From assembly GCA_902801255.1 (NCBI GenBank), contig CADCHO010000038.1:1-32296 (forward strand): DNA of 32,296 bases, in the 5' to 3' direction. The translations under genes were made by a program, and so were the position numbers. Positions 15,733 to 24,236 of this stretch are shown one piece after another. Positions within the stretch are counted from its first letter, which is position 1. Each line of letters starts with the position of its first letter. The notes beneath the pieces were generated by a model. It saw nothing but the letters and a program-made list of their open reading frames with translations. It searched no databases and was not told the DNA's origin. Source of the stretch: an uncultured Eubacteriales bacterium. Lineage in GTDB: Bacteria; Bacillota; Clostridia; Peptostreptococcales; Anaerovoracaceae.

Positions 15733-16326
15733 ATGAATTATGTACCTTATGTAGTCGAGCAGACAGGCCAGGGAGAAAGAACTTATGATATCTACTCCAG
15801 GCTCCTGATCGACAGGATCATATTCATAGACGAAGAGATAACTGAGCATACGGCAAGTGTCGTAGTAGCACAGCTCCTGTTCCTTGAAGCACAGGATCCG
15901 GACAAGGATATAAATATATATATTAATTCCCCGGGCGGTATGGTAACAGCCGGTCTGGCTATCTTCGATACGATGAGATTCATCAAGCCTGATATCAGCA
16001 CTATCTGTGTGGGTAGGGCAGCCAGCATGGGCGCAGTACTTCTTGCCGCCGGAACAAAAGGCAAGAGATATGCACTGCCTAATGCAGAGATCATGATCCA
16101 TCAGCCTCTGGGAGGATTCCAGGGACAGGCATCGGATATCAAGATCAATGCCGACCACATACTTGAAATAAAAGATAAACTGAACCACATCCTGGCGGAT
16201 GCTACGGGTCAGGAACTCTCCGTGATCGAAAAGGATACGGATAGAGACAACTACATGACTGCAGCCGACGCAGCAGCTTACGGTCTGGTCGACAAGGTCA
16301 TCGAGAGGAGCACAAATGCCGAATAA
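15733..16326 (+). CDS. clpP: ATP-dependent Clp protease proteolytic subunit
   Basis: A 197-residue serine peptidase forming the tetradecameric Clp chamber. The catalytic triad is Ser98 ([11 protein letters not shown]), His123 (MIHQPLGG) and Asp172 (DTDRDNYM). The N-terminal segment [20 protein letters not shown] and [11 protein letters not shown] match the axial-loop and activation regions. It overlaps clpX by 11 nt, so ClpP and its unfoldase are translationally coupled. No CtsR-type operator was seen upstream, and there is no obvious separate promoter, so it is probably read from the tig transcript. Confidence 0.97.
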   Translation: MNYVPYVVEQTGQGERTYDIYSRLLIDRIIFIDEEITEHTASVVVAQLLFLEAQDPDKDINIYINSPGGMVTAGLAIFDTMRFIKPDISTICVGRAASMGAVLLAAGTKGKRYALPNAEIMIHQPLGGFQGQASDIKINADHILEIKDKLNHILADATGQELSVIEKDTDRDNYMTAADAAAYGLVDKVIERSTNAE

Positions 16327-17587
16327 CGAAGCAAAATGTTCATTTTGCGGTAAAACAACATCTCAGGTCCGAAGCATGATGGTCGGACCTGATGTCTATA
16401 TTTGCAACGAATGCGTCGATCTTATAAAGTCGATGATGGATGAAGAGATCAAACCGGTCCCGAGGAAGCGCTCAAAAAAGCTTCCGACTCCTGAGCAGAT
16501 AAAGTCCGAACTTGATCAGTACGTGATAGAGCAGGACCCTGCAAAGAGAAGTCTGGCTGTAGCTGTATACAACCACTATAAAAGGATCAGGCATCTCGAA
16601 AGATATAAGAACAGCGATGTAGACAAGGTGGAGCTCCAGAAGAGCAACATCCTTATGCTGGGGCCTACGGGCTGCGGCAAGACTTTGCTTGCTCAGACAC
16701 TGGCACGTATACTTGACGTGCCTTTTGCAATTGTCGACGCCACATCTCTGACTGAGGCCGGATATGTAGGCGAAGACGTAGAGAACATTCTCCTCAGGCT
16801 CTATCAGGCTGCCGACGGCGATCTCGAGAGAGCCCAGAGGGGCATAATATATGTAGACGAGATCGACAAGATAGCACGCAAATCCGAGAACACCTCGATA
16901 ACGAGAGATGTAAGCGGAGAGGGCGTACAGCAGGCGCTCCTCAAGATAATAGAGGGAACTGTTGCCAATGTCCCTCCTCAGGGCGGAAGAAAACATCCTA
17001 ACCAGGAGTTCATACATTTTGACACCAAGGATGTTCTGTTCATATGCGGAGGAGCTTTCACAGGACTCGACAAGATTATAAAGGTAAGGCTCGGAAACAA
17101 GGTCATAGGATTCAACAAAGAGGAGAAGAAAGTTGACCTCAATGAGGCTGATATCCTCCTGAATGCCCAGCCTGAGGACCTTCTTAAGTTCGGACTCATT
17201 CCTGAGCTCATCGGCAGACTGCCTGTAACTGTAGCTCTAAGCGAGCTCAGCGAGGAGGCTCTGGTCAGGATAATCACTGAGCCGAAGAATTCTCTCGTTA
17301 AGCAGTATCAGACGCTGTTTGCGATGGACGATGTTGATCTTATTGTTGAAGAGGATGCAGTGCACGCTATAGCTGAAAAGGCGCTGGCGCTCAATACCGG
17401 AGCCAGAGGGCTCAGGGGCATCTTCGAAAAAATGATGACTGATATCATGTATGAGCTGCCTTCAAGACCTGAGGTGGAAAAGTGCATCATTACTGCCGCT
17501 GTCGTAAAAGGCGAGGCTGATCCTGTGCTTATCCTCAAGGGCGAAGCTAAAGACAGCGAGCATGTACATATGGAAAAGGAAGCATAA
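16316..17587 (+). CDS. clpX: ATP-dependent Clp protease ATP-binding subunit ClpX
   Basis: A 423-residue AAA+ unfoldase. The N-terminal zinc-binding domain has Cys8, Cys11, Cys30 and Cys33 (CSFC and CNEC). Walker A is [14 protein letters not shown] and Walker [12 protein letters not shown]. The pore loop GYVGEDVEN and the RGL sensor-2 region ([11 protein letters not shown]) are present. The ClpP-docking loop lies near LGNKVIGFN. It recognises and unfolds tagged substrates and feeds them into ClpP. It overlaps clpP by 11 nt, and its stop codon shares one base with the lon start (TAATG). Confidence 0.98.
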   Translation: MPNNEAKCSFCGKTTSQVRSMMVGPDVYICNECVDLIKSMMDEEIKPVPRKRSKKLPTPEQIKSELDQYVIEQDPAKRSLAVAVYNHYKRIRHLERYKNSDVDKVELQKSNILMLGPTGCGKTLLAQTLARILDVPFAIVDATSLTEAGYVGEDVENILLRLYQAADGDLERAQRGIIYVDEIDKIARKSENTSITRDVSGEGVQQALLKIIEGTVANVPPQGGRKHPNQEFIHFDTKDVLFICGGAFTGLDKIIKVRLGNKVIGFNKEEKKVDLNEADILLNAQPEDLLKFGLIPELIGRLPVTVALSELSEEALVRIITEPKNSLVKQYQTLFAMDDVDLIVEEDAVHAIAEKALALNTGARGLRGIFEKMMTDIMYELPSRPEVEKCIITAAVVKGEADPVLILKGEAKDSEHVHMEKEA

Positions 17588-19908
17588 TGGGCGGAATGGA
17601 AAGCATAAAGAGAGTCCCGTATATCCCGCTTAGAGGACAGACATTCTTCCCGGGGACAATAGTGGGATTCGATATTGGAAGAGACAAGTCACTTGCCGCC
17701 GTTGATCTAGCGATGAACGGCGACAAATATATTGTAGTGTCATCGCAGAGGGATCCGTCGGTAAGCGCACCTAAAATGGATGACTGCTACATGACGGGCG
17801 TGATCATTCGCGTGAGACAGGTGGTAAAAAAGAATGAGGACTATGTTCGCATTCTTGTTGTGGTGGAACAGAGAGTCAGGATCGAAGACATCTATGAAGC
17901 CGGAGATCTCCTGATGTGCGACTATACACCTGCGGAAGATTACGACAATGACACGGATGACATAAGCATGCAGGCAAATATAAGGGTGCTCAGGCAGCTC
18001 TATATGAAATACCTCGAGCTGACGGGCCAGGGCGAATCTGCCGGAAGGACTCTTATTGACGATATCGAAGATCCGTCTCTTTTGTGCAGCCTGATAGCAA
18101 ACGAGATAGATGTTGCCTTCGACATAAAGCAGACTCTGCTTGAGATCGATTCGGTAAAGCTCAGAGTGGGCCACCTGGTCGATATAATCGGCAAGGAAAA
18201 CAACATACTTTCGATCGCTAAAAGAATCAATAACCGCGTAGTCAAAAACATGAACCGCGGTCAGAGGGAATACTACCTCAGGGAGCAGCTCCAGGTCATC
18301 AAGGAGGAGCTCGGAGAAGACGAGGATACCGATGACGAGGCACGCCAGTGGAGAGAAAAACTCGATGAGCTCAAGCTCGAAGAGAAAACCGACACCAAGC
18401 TGCGCAAAGAGATCGACAAATTTACAAAGATGAGCCCTATGAGCCCTGATGCAAATGTGTCGCGCACATATATCGAGACCATTCTGGATCTTCCGTGGCA
18501 TAAGGCTAACAAAATTAACAGAAATATCAACAAGGCAGAGAAGATACTGAACGAGGATCATTACGGACTTGAGAAGGTCAAGGAGAGAATACTCGAGTGC
18601 CTTGCCGTACAGCATCTTACAAAGAACAATAAAGGTCCTATAATCTGTCTGGTAGGCCCTCCGGGGGTAGGAAAAACTTCTATAGCAAAATCCATAGCCA
18701 GAGCTACCAACAGGGAGTTCGTAAGAATGTCTCTGGGCGGAGTTAGGGATGAAGCAGAGATAAGAGGACACAGACGCACATACATCGGTGCCATCCCGGG
18801 CAGAGTCATTAACGGCATCAGCGAGAGCGGCACCAACAATCCGCTGTTCCTCTTTGATGAAGTAGACAAGATCGGAAGCGATTTCAGGGGAGATCCGGCC
18901 TCAGCTCTTCTTGAGGTGCTGGATCCTGAGCAGAACAGTACTTTCACCGACCACTACCTTGAGATACCGTTCGATCTTTCGGATGTCATGTTTATCACAA
19001 CGGCAAATACGACGGCGACAATACCTGCACCGCTCCTCGACAGGATGGAAGTAATCGAGCTTACCAGCTATACTGAAGAAGAAAAGGTGCATATCGCGAC
19101 CGGATATCTGGTGCCTAAAAAGATGAAAGAGAACGGTCTCAAAAGGACACAGTTCAGCATCACGAGCGCTGCCATCCGTGACATCATCGAGTATTATACC
19201 CGTGAGTCAGGAGTCAGAAACCTTGAGAGAGAGATAGGAAACGCATGCCGCAAGGCAGCGCGAAACATCGTAAGCGGAAAGCAGAAGAAAAACAACGTAA
19301 CACCGAGAAACCTCAGATCCTATCTTGGAAAGAGGATATTCATAGAAGATATCGGATCCCTTGAACCTGAAGTCGGTGTCACGACGGGAATGGCATGGAC
19401 TACAGTCGGAGGAGTTACTCTTACGATCGAAACTGTCAAGATGCCTGGTACCGGCAAACTCATTCTTACAGGCCAGATGGGCGACGTAATGAGAGAATCT
19501 GCTACGACGGCGCTTGGATACATAAAGTCGATCTCGGGCAAATACAAGATCGGCAAGGACGTGTTCAAGGACTATGACATACAGATACACATACCTGAAG
19601 GCGCAACTCCTAAAGACGGCCCTTCCGCAGGCATAACCATGTGCAGTGCACTGTTCTCGCTGCTCACAGACCGCAAGGCAGATAAGACTGTAGCGATGAC
19701 CGGTGAGATAACGCTGAGGGGTAAGGTGCTGAGGATAGGCGGCCTGAAGGAGAAGTCGCTTGCAGCATACAGGCAGGGCATCCGCAGGATCATAATACCT
19801 AAGGAGAACGAGCCTGATCTCGAAGAGATACCTGCATCGGTACGCAAAGAGATCGAATTCATACCGGTATCAAGCTTTGAAGAAGTCATACCTATTGTGA
19901 TAAAGTAA
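17587..19908 (+). CDS. lon: ATP-dependent protease Lon (LonA)
   Basis: A 773-residue LonA with the N-terminal substrate-binding domain (about 1-200), a coiled-coil segment (QREYYLREQLQVIKEELGED), the AAA+ module with Walker A GPPGVGKTS near 357-365 and Walker B LFLFDEVDKIG, and the C-terminal protease with the Ser680-Lys723 dyad (DGPSAG and GGLKEK). Length and spacing match E. coli and B. subtilis LonA. It degrades misfolded and specific regulatory proteins in the cytosol. ATG 17587 overlaps the clpX stop and has AAAGGAAG just upstream, better placed than the alternative ATG 9 nt later. No separate lonB is found in the cluster. Confidence 0.97.
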   Translation: MGGMESIKRVPYIPLRGQTFFPGTIVGFDIGRDKSLAAVDLAMNGDKYIVVSSQRDPSVSAPKMDDCYMTGVIIRVRQVVKKNEDYVRILVVVEQRVRIEDIYEAGDLLMCDYTPAEDYDNDTDDISMQANIRVLRQLYMKYLELTGQGESAGRTLIDDIEDPSLLCSLIANEIDVAFDIKQTLLEIDSVKLRVGHLVDIIGKENNILSIAKRINNRVVKNMNRGQREYYLREQLQVIKEELGEDEDTDDEARQWREKLDELKLEEKTDTKLRKEIDKFTKMSPMSPDANVSRTYIETILDLPWHKANKINRNINKAEKILNEDHYGLEKVKERILECLAVQHLTKNNKGPIICLVGPPGVGKTSIAKSIARATNREFVRMSLGGVRDEAEIRGHRRTYIGAIPGRVINGISESGTNNPLFLFDEVDKIGSDFRGDPASALLEVLDPEQNSTFTDHYLEIPFDLSDVMFITTANTTATIPAPLLDRMEVIELTSYTEEEKVHIATGYLVPKKMKENGLKRTQFSITSAAIRDIIEYYTRESGVRNLEREIGNACRKAARNIVSGKQKKNNVTPRNLRSYLGKRIFIEDIGSLEPEVGVTTGMAWTTVGGVTLTIETVKMPGTGKLILTGQMGDVMRESATTALGYIKSISGKYKIGKDVFKDYDIQIHIPEGATPKDGPSAGITMCSALFSLLTDRKADKTVAMTGEITLRGKVLRIGGLKEKSLAAYRQGIRRIIIPKENEPDLEEIPASVRKEIEFIPVSSFEEVIPIVIK

Positions 19909-19912
19909 GGAC

Positions 19913-20494
19913 ATGAAGATAAACAAGGCCGAACTCGAAGCCGTCGCCGTAAAGGCGTCGCAATATCCGCCTGAAGACATACCTGAGATAGCTTTTGCAG
20001 GTAGATCGAATGTCGGAAAATCATCGCTCCTGAATCTGATCACCGGAAGAAAGGCCCTTGCCAGGGTTTCGGGAAGCCCGGGCAAAACCAGGACCATCAA
20101 CTTTTACAGATGTGATGACCTGTTCAGGATAGTTGACCTGCCCGGATATGGCTTCGCGAAGGTAAGCAGATCCGAAAGCGAAAAATGGGGAGCCATGATA
20201 GAAGGCTACCTCGAAAACAGAAGCAATCTGCGCAAGGTAGTGCAGCTCGTAGACATAAGGCATAAACCAAGCGCGCAGGATGTGCAGATGTACGAATACC
20301 TCAAGTATTACGGCCTTGACGGCATAGTAGTCGCTACAAAGGCCGATAAGGTCGGCAACAACCAGAAAGCGGCCTGCATTAAGACTATACGACAAACACT
20401 TGGGATGAGCAGGGACGATAAGGTCATACCGGTATCTGCACTTAAGAAGACCGGAGACGAAGAACTGCTCGAAGTTATTACTTCTCTGCTTTAA
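19913..20494 (+). CDS. engB: Ribosome biogenesis GTP-binding protein EngB/YsxC
   Basis: A 193-residue TRAFAC GTPase with G1 AGRSNVGKSSLLN (about 30-42), G2 Thr in PGKTRTINFY, G3 DLPGYGFA and G4 TKADK. The length is typical for EngB. It takes part in late assembly of the 50S subunit. It begins 4 nt after lon, with the Shine-Dalgarno AGTAAGGA overlapping the lon stop. The lon-engB order is the same in B. subtilis (lonA-ysxC). Confidence 0.97.
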   Translation: MKINKAELEAVAVKASQYPPEDIPEIAFAGRSNVGKSSLLNLITGRKALARVSGSPGKTRTINFYRCDDLFRIVDLPGYGFAKVSRSESEKWGAMIEGYLENRSNLRKVVQLVDIRHKPSAQDVQMYEYLKYYGLDGIVVATKADKVGNNQKAACIKTIRQTLGMSRDDKVIPVSALKKTGDEELLEVITSLL

Positions 20495-20511
20495 GAGATA
20501 AAGGAGGCAAA

Positions 20512-21057
20512 ATGGCAACCCAGAAATTCGGCAAGATTCTTTTCACAGAAGACCAGATAGCAAAGAGAGCTAAAGAGATCGCCGCTCAGATCGACAAGGA
20601 TTTTGAGGGAGAGGAAGTCATCCTGCTCTGCACTCTTAAGGGCTCGATCCTTTGGATCGGAGATATCATGAAGAATCTTACGATCAAAACAAAGCTCGAC
20701 TTCATCTCCGCAAGCAGCTACGGCGCTTCCAAAACAAGCTCGGGTGTCGTAAAGATCAAATTCGATCCGGAGATCAACATGTACAACTCCAATATAATTG
20801 TTGTTGAGGACATCGTTGATACAGGCAACACTCTGAAGTATGTGCTCGGAAAGCTCGAAGAAAGAGGACCTAAGTGCGTAAAGGTCTGCACGATGCTTAA
20901 CAAGGAGTCTCGCAGGACTGCAGATTTCCATGCAGATTATGTAGGCTTCGAGATCGATGATCTCTTTGTGATCGGATACGGTCTGGACTTCGATCAGAAG
21001 TACAGGGATCTGCCATACATTTCATACCTGGAAGAGGACGACGTTGATTCACTGTAA
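20512..21057 (+). CDS. hpt: Hypoxanthine phosphoribosyltransferase
   Basis: A 181-residue purine-salvage enzyme that makes IMP or GMP from PRPP and hypoxanthine or guanine. The PRPP motif IIVVEDIVDTGNTL is at about residues 98-111, the flexible-loop SSYGASKTSSG follows the first strands, and FVIGYGLDFDQKYRDLPYI gives the C-terminal base-binding region with Asp. A perfect AAAGGAGG lies 5 nt before the ATG. It continues the cluster after engB. Confidence 0.97.
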   Translation: MATQKFGKILFTEDQIAKRAKEIAAQIDKDFEGEEVILLCTLKGSILWIGDIMKNLTIKTKLDFISASSYGASKTSSGVVKIKFDPEINMYNSNIIVVEDIVDTGNTLKYVLGKLEERGPKCVKVCTMLNKESRRTADFHADYVGFEIDDLFVIGYGLDFDQKYRDLPYISYLEEDDVDSL

Positions 21058-21085
21058 AATATCAGAAGAATTCAATAAGGATGAC

Positions 21086-21919
21086 ATGCGGGCTCTCATA
21101 GAGTCCGGACTGAAAAAGGATCTCCATATGCATACGCGTTTCTCTGATGGCGAACTGACACCTCAGGAACTGATCGATATGCGTATCGCAGAAGGCTATG
21201 AACTGCTTGCTATCACGGACCATGACGGAATCGGAGGATCTGTGGCCGGAGCACAGTACGCAGAGTCTCTTGGGTTGCAGTTTATCTATGGAATTGAATT
21301 TGATTCAGAGGACGTGCTCGGCAAGGACCTTCATATACTTGGGTATGGTTTTGACCCTCATGATGAAAATTTTATGGATACTCTTATTTATGTAACGGAT
21401 GAGAGAAGAAACCGGAACGAAAAATTCAGGGATTGTCTGAACAAAAGAGGATATGGAATAACGCCTGAAGAAATTTGGAATGTAAACAACGGCCGGTATG
21501 TGGGAAAACCAACTTTTGCAACGGTTATGGTGCAGAAGGGTATAGTAAAGAATGTAAAGGAAGCGTTTGATACTGTTTTTAAAGAAGCTGATCTTAAAGC
21601 CATAAAGAAAATCACACTACCGACTCAGACGGTCGTTAAGGTCATACAGGATGCCGGCGGTCTCGCGGTAATGGCTCATCCGATGGAGCAGCGCCGTGCG
21701 AATGAAAGCTTTGAAGAGTTTAAGCCGCGGATGTATGAACTGATGGATAAAATGATTGAGTACGGAATCGATGGCATTGAGTGCTTCCACCCGTCGGCGA
21801 GTCCTGAACAGTCAGAATTGCTCGTTGCATATGCAAAGGAGCATGGACTGATGATCACCCGTGGGTCGGACTTCCATTCAAAAGAGAACAGAAACTACGA
21901 TATATTCCACAGGCCATGA
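21086..21919 (+). CDS. PHP-domain metal-dependent phosphoesterase (TrpH/RNase AM-like)
   Basis: A 277-residue PHP protein. The four metal motifs are visible: DLHMHTRFSDGELTP near the N-terminus, LLAITDHDGIGG, AHPMEQ and TRGSDFH. Its size and motif spacing resemble the bacterial TrpH/YciV family, which removes phosphate from nucleoside 3',5'-bisphosphates and trims RNA 5' ends; that specificity is inferred. The start is uncertain. ATG 21086 follows AAGGA and gives a normal N-terminus, while an in-frame TTG at 21044, preceded by GAGGA, would overlap hpt by 14 nt and add 14 residues. It ends at a clear terminator, closing the tig-to-PHP gene run. Confidence 0.85.
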   Translation: MRALIESGLKKDLHMHTRFSDGELTPQELIDMRIAEGYELLAITDHDGIGGSVAGAQYAESLGLQFIYGIEFDSEDVLGKDLHILGYGFDPHDENFMDTLIYVTDERRNRNEKFRDCLNKRGYGITPEEIWNVNNGRYVGKPTFATVMVQKGIVKNVKEAFDTVFKEADLKAIKKITLPTQTVVKVIQDAGGLAVMAHPMEQRRANESFEEFKPRMYELMDKMIEYGIDGIECFHPSASPEQSELLVAYAKEHGLMITRGSDFHSKENRNYDIFHRP

Positions 21920-21932
21920 ATATGAATCAATG

Positions 21933-21960
21933 GGACGCCTCGGGCGTCCTGTTTTGTTTT
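21933..21960 (+). terminator. Rho-independent terminator after the PHP gene
   Basis: A perfect 7-bp stem GGACGCC/GGCGTCC with loop TCG is followed by TGTTTTGTTTT. Confidence 0.88.
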
Positions 21961-22011
21961 CCGTAAAACACGAAATTCGGCAAAAAACGACCTTATTTCA
22001 ACACTGAATGA

Positions 22012-22085
22012 CCTCCTCACAGAAACGTCATAAACACCTCTGAGCACAAGGCTAAAATGTTTGCAGGCATTTTACACAGAGGAGG
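22012..22085 (+). promoter_or_regulatory. Structured leader that can hide the Shine-Dalgarno of the 120-residue gene
   Basis: A perfect hairpin TAAAATG-N8-CATTTTA (22053-22059/22068-22074) is nested in CCTCTG/CAGAGG (22037-22042/22077-22082). A second upstream segment, CCTCCTC (22012-22018), is fully complementary to the Shine-Dalgarno GAGGAGG (22079-22085). The inner palindrome could instead be a protein-binding operator. Function is not known. Confidence 0.4.
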
Positions 22086-22091
22086 CAGATA

Positions 22092-22454
22092 ATGAGAAAG
22101 AATGAATACAGTGTGCCGAAGGCAGTTTACTATCAGTGCATATGGCTTATAAAAGACATAGACAGACTGAGAAAGCTGGAAGCAGTAAGCAACTATGCAA
22201 CCAGAGATGATGAGCTTGTGTTCTTCATGGATGACGAAGAGGTGATCAGGGATGCAGAGGTGCTCGACAAAGCAAAATGGAGGCTTAACTGCATAAGAAG
22301 AGCATTGATAAAGATCCCCGAAGAATACAGACAAAGCACTCTGGACTGTATAAGCTATAATGTGCCGTACAGCGACATGGCTCACGAGAATACATGGCGT
22401 AAATGGAGACAGGTATTAATTTGGGAATTGGCAAAAAACCTGTTTTTGATATGA
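22092..22454 (+). CDS. Hypothetical 120-residue protein, possibly a phage-type HTH regulator
   Basis: A small basic protein with no catalytic motif. The N-terminal half is helical and charged (YYQCIWLIKDIDRLRKLEAV). The C-terminal half (IPEEYRQSTLDCISYNVPYS, then HENTWRKWRQVLIWELAK) has the spacing I associate with ArpU/RinA-like or sigma-region-4-like proteins in clostridial prophages, a weak recollection and not a match I can prove. A strong AGAGGAGG precedes the ATG. The leader is unusually structured. It stands alone between a terminator and the Nudix gene, so it may be a small regulator or a relic of mobile DNA. Confidence 0.65.
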   Translation: MRKNEYSVPKAVYYQCIWLIKDIDRLRKLEAVSNYATRDDELVFFMDDEEVIRDAEVLDKAKWRLNCIRRALIKIPEEYRQSTLDCISYNVPYSDMAHENTWRKWRQVLIWELAKNLFLI

Positions 22455-22508
22455 GCTAACGGTGCTACAATCAAAATATGAAATATATGATTATTGTAAA
22501 GGTGCGCC

Positions 22509-23045
22509 ATGATATTCGAAGAAAAGACAATAAGCAGTGAAATAGTATATGAGGGAGTTGTATTCAACGTTCGTAAACACCTGGTTGAAACAGTAAACGG
22601 CGGCAAATCCGAAAGGGATATTGTAGAACACAGCGGCGGCTCAATTTTGGTGGCGATAACAAACGAAGGTAAAGTCGTTATGGAACGCCAGTACAGAAAG
22701 GCTTTTGAGAAAGCGCTGTTCGAACTCCCGGCGGGTAAGGCTGATCCGGGTGAAATACCTGAAGTTACTGCAGTGAGGGAACTGCAGGAAGAAACGGGCT
22801 ATACCGCAGGGTCAGTTAAAAAAATGCTTACATTCTACCCAACATGCGGATATTCGGCAGAGACTCTGCATATATACATTTGCAGGGATCTTACTCCCGG
22901 TAAAAAACATTGGGATGACAGCGAATGCATCGAGATTTACGAGTTTGATCCTGATGAGCTTATAGACATGGTCATGAGGAATGAGATAAAGGACGGCAAG
23001 ACGATAATAGGCTTGCTTTTTGCAAGACAGGCAGGAGAAATATAG
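22509..23045 (+). CDS. nudF: Nudix hydrolase, ADP-ribose pyrophosphatase type
   Basis: A 178-residue Nudix protein. The box G-x5-E-x7-RELQEETGY fits residues 76-98 exactly. The upstream part (VNGGKSERDIVEHSGGSILV) and RQYRKAFEKALFELPAGK match the ADP-ribose pyrophosphatase subfamily, which cleaves ADP-ribose to AMP and ribose 5-phosphate. Ribosome binding site AAAGGTG. A TACAAT box at 22470-22475 may serve as -10, but no convincing -35 was found. The next gene begins 12 nt downstream; B. subtilis likewise carries nudF close to xerD (ripX). Confidence 0.9.
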   Translation: MIFEEKTISSEIVYEGVVFNVRKHLVETVNGGKSERDIVEHSGGSILVAITNEGKVVMERQYRKAFEKALFELPAGKADPGEIPEVTAVRELQEETGYTAGSVKKMLTFYPTCGYSAETLHIYICRDLTPGKKHWDDSECIEIYEFDPDELIDMVMRNEIKDGKTIIGLLFARQAGEI

Positions 23046-23057
23046 GAGGGACTGGAG

Positions 23058-23936
23058 ATGCGTGATTTCATAGATTACATGAAAAATGAAAAGCGTAAGG
23101 CTGCGAACACTCTCATAGCATACGAGAGGGATCTTAAAGCGTTTGAAAAGTTTCTGGCCGGCCGCGGAACAGACAGCCTTGAGAAGTGCACAGACAATGA
23201 TGCCATATCCTATGTCCTTCAGCTCAGCAACGAGAATAAGTCCAAACCGACAATAAACCGCAAGGTGTCGGCTCTCAGGATGTACTATGAGTATCTCATC
23301 ACAAAGGGCATCATAAGCGAGAATCCGTTCACCAGGATAAAGGCAATAAAGACTGACAAACGCCAGATAGATTATCTGACTATTGATGAAGCTGCAAGAC
23401 TTATGGATCTTCCGGGAGATGACACCAAGGGCCTTCGCGACAAGGCTCTGCTCGAGTTTATGTACGGCACCGGTGCAAGGGTCACTGAAGTGGTCAGGCT
23501 GAGATTCAGCGACATCAATCTGAGGATGAATTTCGTTACGCTCAGGGATGTCAACGACGAGAGCAGGATAGTCCCTCTTGGCAGCTATGCTTCGGCGGCG
23601 ATGAAGGATTATATAGAAAAATCATATGACGTCATCAGAGGCAGGGATCACGACATGGATGATTTTGTATTCGTGAATTTCAGAGGAGAGCCTCTTACCA
23701 GACAGGGTATATGGAAGATCCTCAAGGATTACGGTCAGATGCTTGGGATCGAGTCGCGTATGACACCGCAGATACTTCGTGACAGTTTTGCAGTTCACAT
23801 CCTGCAGAACGGAGGCGACCTGAGAACACTTCAGGAGCTTATGGGCTTCGAAGATATGTCTGTGGGTATTGCATATCTGTCGGTGATCGACATCCGCGTA
23901 AGAGAAGTATTCAGAAGCTGCCATCCGCGCGCTTAA
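23058..23936 (+). CDS. XerD-like tyrosine recombinase with a degenerate active site
   Basis: A 292-residue protein with full XerC/D architecture: an N-terminal SAM-like core-binding domain (about 1-90) and a C-terminal catalytic domain. Aligned by eye to E. coli XerD, Arg141, Arg241 and the nucleophile Tyr273 are kept. The catalytic Lys (XerD Lys172) is Val165, the first His (244) is Gln238 (TPQILRDSF), and the second His (270) is Phe264 (LMGFED). Three of six active-site positions are therefore changed while length and fold motifs are intact. Strand exchange may be lost or altered; streptococcal XerD-like proteins are a precedent for degenerate relatives. It follows nudF by 12 nt with GGAGGGAC upstream, and a 137-bp palindrome begins 10 nt after its stop. 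Confidence 0.85.
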   Translation: MRDFIDYMKNEKRKAANTLIAYERDLKAFEKFLAGRGTDSLEKCTDNDAISYVLQLSNENKSKPTINRKVSALRMYYEYLITKGIISENPFTRIKAIKTDKRQIDYLTIDEAARLMDLPGDDTKGLRDKALLEFMYGTGARVTEVVRLRFSDINLRMNFVTLRDVNDESRIVPLGSYASAAMKDYIEKSYDVIRGRDHDMDDFVFVNFRGEPLTRQGIWKILKDYGQMLGIESRMTPQILRDSFAVHILQNGGDLRTLQELMGFEDMSVGIAYLSVIDIRVREVFRSCHPRA

Positions 23937-23946
23937 TTAATTAAAA

Positions 23947-24083
23947 TGAGGTATAAATACCATTGTCAGGCACGCTCTCGCTGACATTCGGACGCAGCGG
24001 TACTAAGCTCTGTCTTCGCTGGTGCTTGCCAATCGCTAAGTACCGGCGTCCTCGAGTCACCTGCCAATGGTATTTATACCTCA
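23947..24083. repeat. 137-bp nested palindrome with 19-bp perfect terminal inverted repeats
   Basis: Left end TGAGGTATAAATACCATTG (23947-23965) is perfectly complementary to 24065-24083. Pairing continues inward: CAGG/CCTG (23967-23970/24060-24063), TGAC/GTCA (23982-23985/24056-24059), GGACGC/GCGTCC (23990-23995/24046-24051) and CGGTACT/AGTACCG (23998-24004/24039-24045). An 11-nt bulge lies on the left and a 34-nt apical loop at the tip. There is no T tract, so it is not a standard terminator. It resembles a non-autonomous mobile or dispersed palindromic element; copy number is unknown. Confidence 0.75.
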
Positions 24084-24099
24084 AATCATAAAAAAACGC

Positions 24100-24128
24100 T
24101 TGCAATACCAGCTTTCTTATAGTATTCT
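24100..24128 (+). promoter_or_regulatory. Promoter of the rplS transcript
   Basis: TTGCAA (24100-24105), 17-bp spacer, TATTCT (24123-24128). It lies just downstream of the palindrome and gives a leader of about 100 nt. Confidence 0.6.
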
Positions 24129-24131
24129 ATT

Positions 24132-24228
24132 ATGGCTGTCGGCTTACCGGCAGCCAATGTTATTACGGGCGGTCCTCTGAAGACGGCATAAGGTCGGTGG
24201 CTTCAAGAACGTCTTGAGAGAGAAGGAG
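24132..24228 (+). promoter_or_regulatory. Probable L19 ribosomal-protein leader
   Basis: Between the promoter and rplS lie a strong hairpin, GGCTGTCGG/CCGGCAGCC with loop CTTA (24134-24155), and a longer-range stem AAGACG/CGTCTT around the GGTCGGTGG segment. Position, length and two-stem layout suit the autoregulatory L19 leader known upstream of rplS in Firmicutes. I could not run a covariance model, so the assignment is by context. Confidence 0.5.
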
Positions 24229-24236
24229 AGAATAAC

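Noticed and set aside
17740-18771. 343-codon - strand open frame inside lon
   Set aside because: Shadow of the strongly coding lon frame; Cys/Tyr/Leu-rich translation with no family resemblance and no promoter or Shine-Dalgarno.
20512-21057. hpt as a xanthine or general PRT regulator (PyrR-like)
   Set aside because: The PRPP motif VVEDIVDTGNTL and the C-terminal RDLPYI segment fit hypoxanthine phosphoribosyltransferase, and no pyr gene lies nearby.
23937-24083. dif site beside the XerD-like gene
   Set aside because: The palindrome half-site TGAGGTATAAATACCATTG does not match the Firmicutes dif pattern, and the structure is far longer than a 28-bp dif.
23058-24236. Integrated phage or genomic island suggested by a tyrosine recombinase
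   Set aside because: The gene sits in the standard nudF-xerD context, no att repeats or phage genes surround it, and the nearest tRNA is 3 kb away with no duplicated 3' end.
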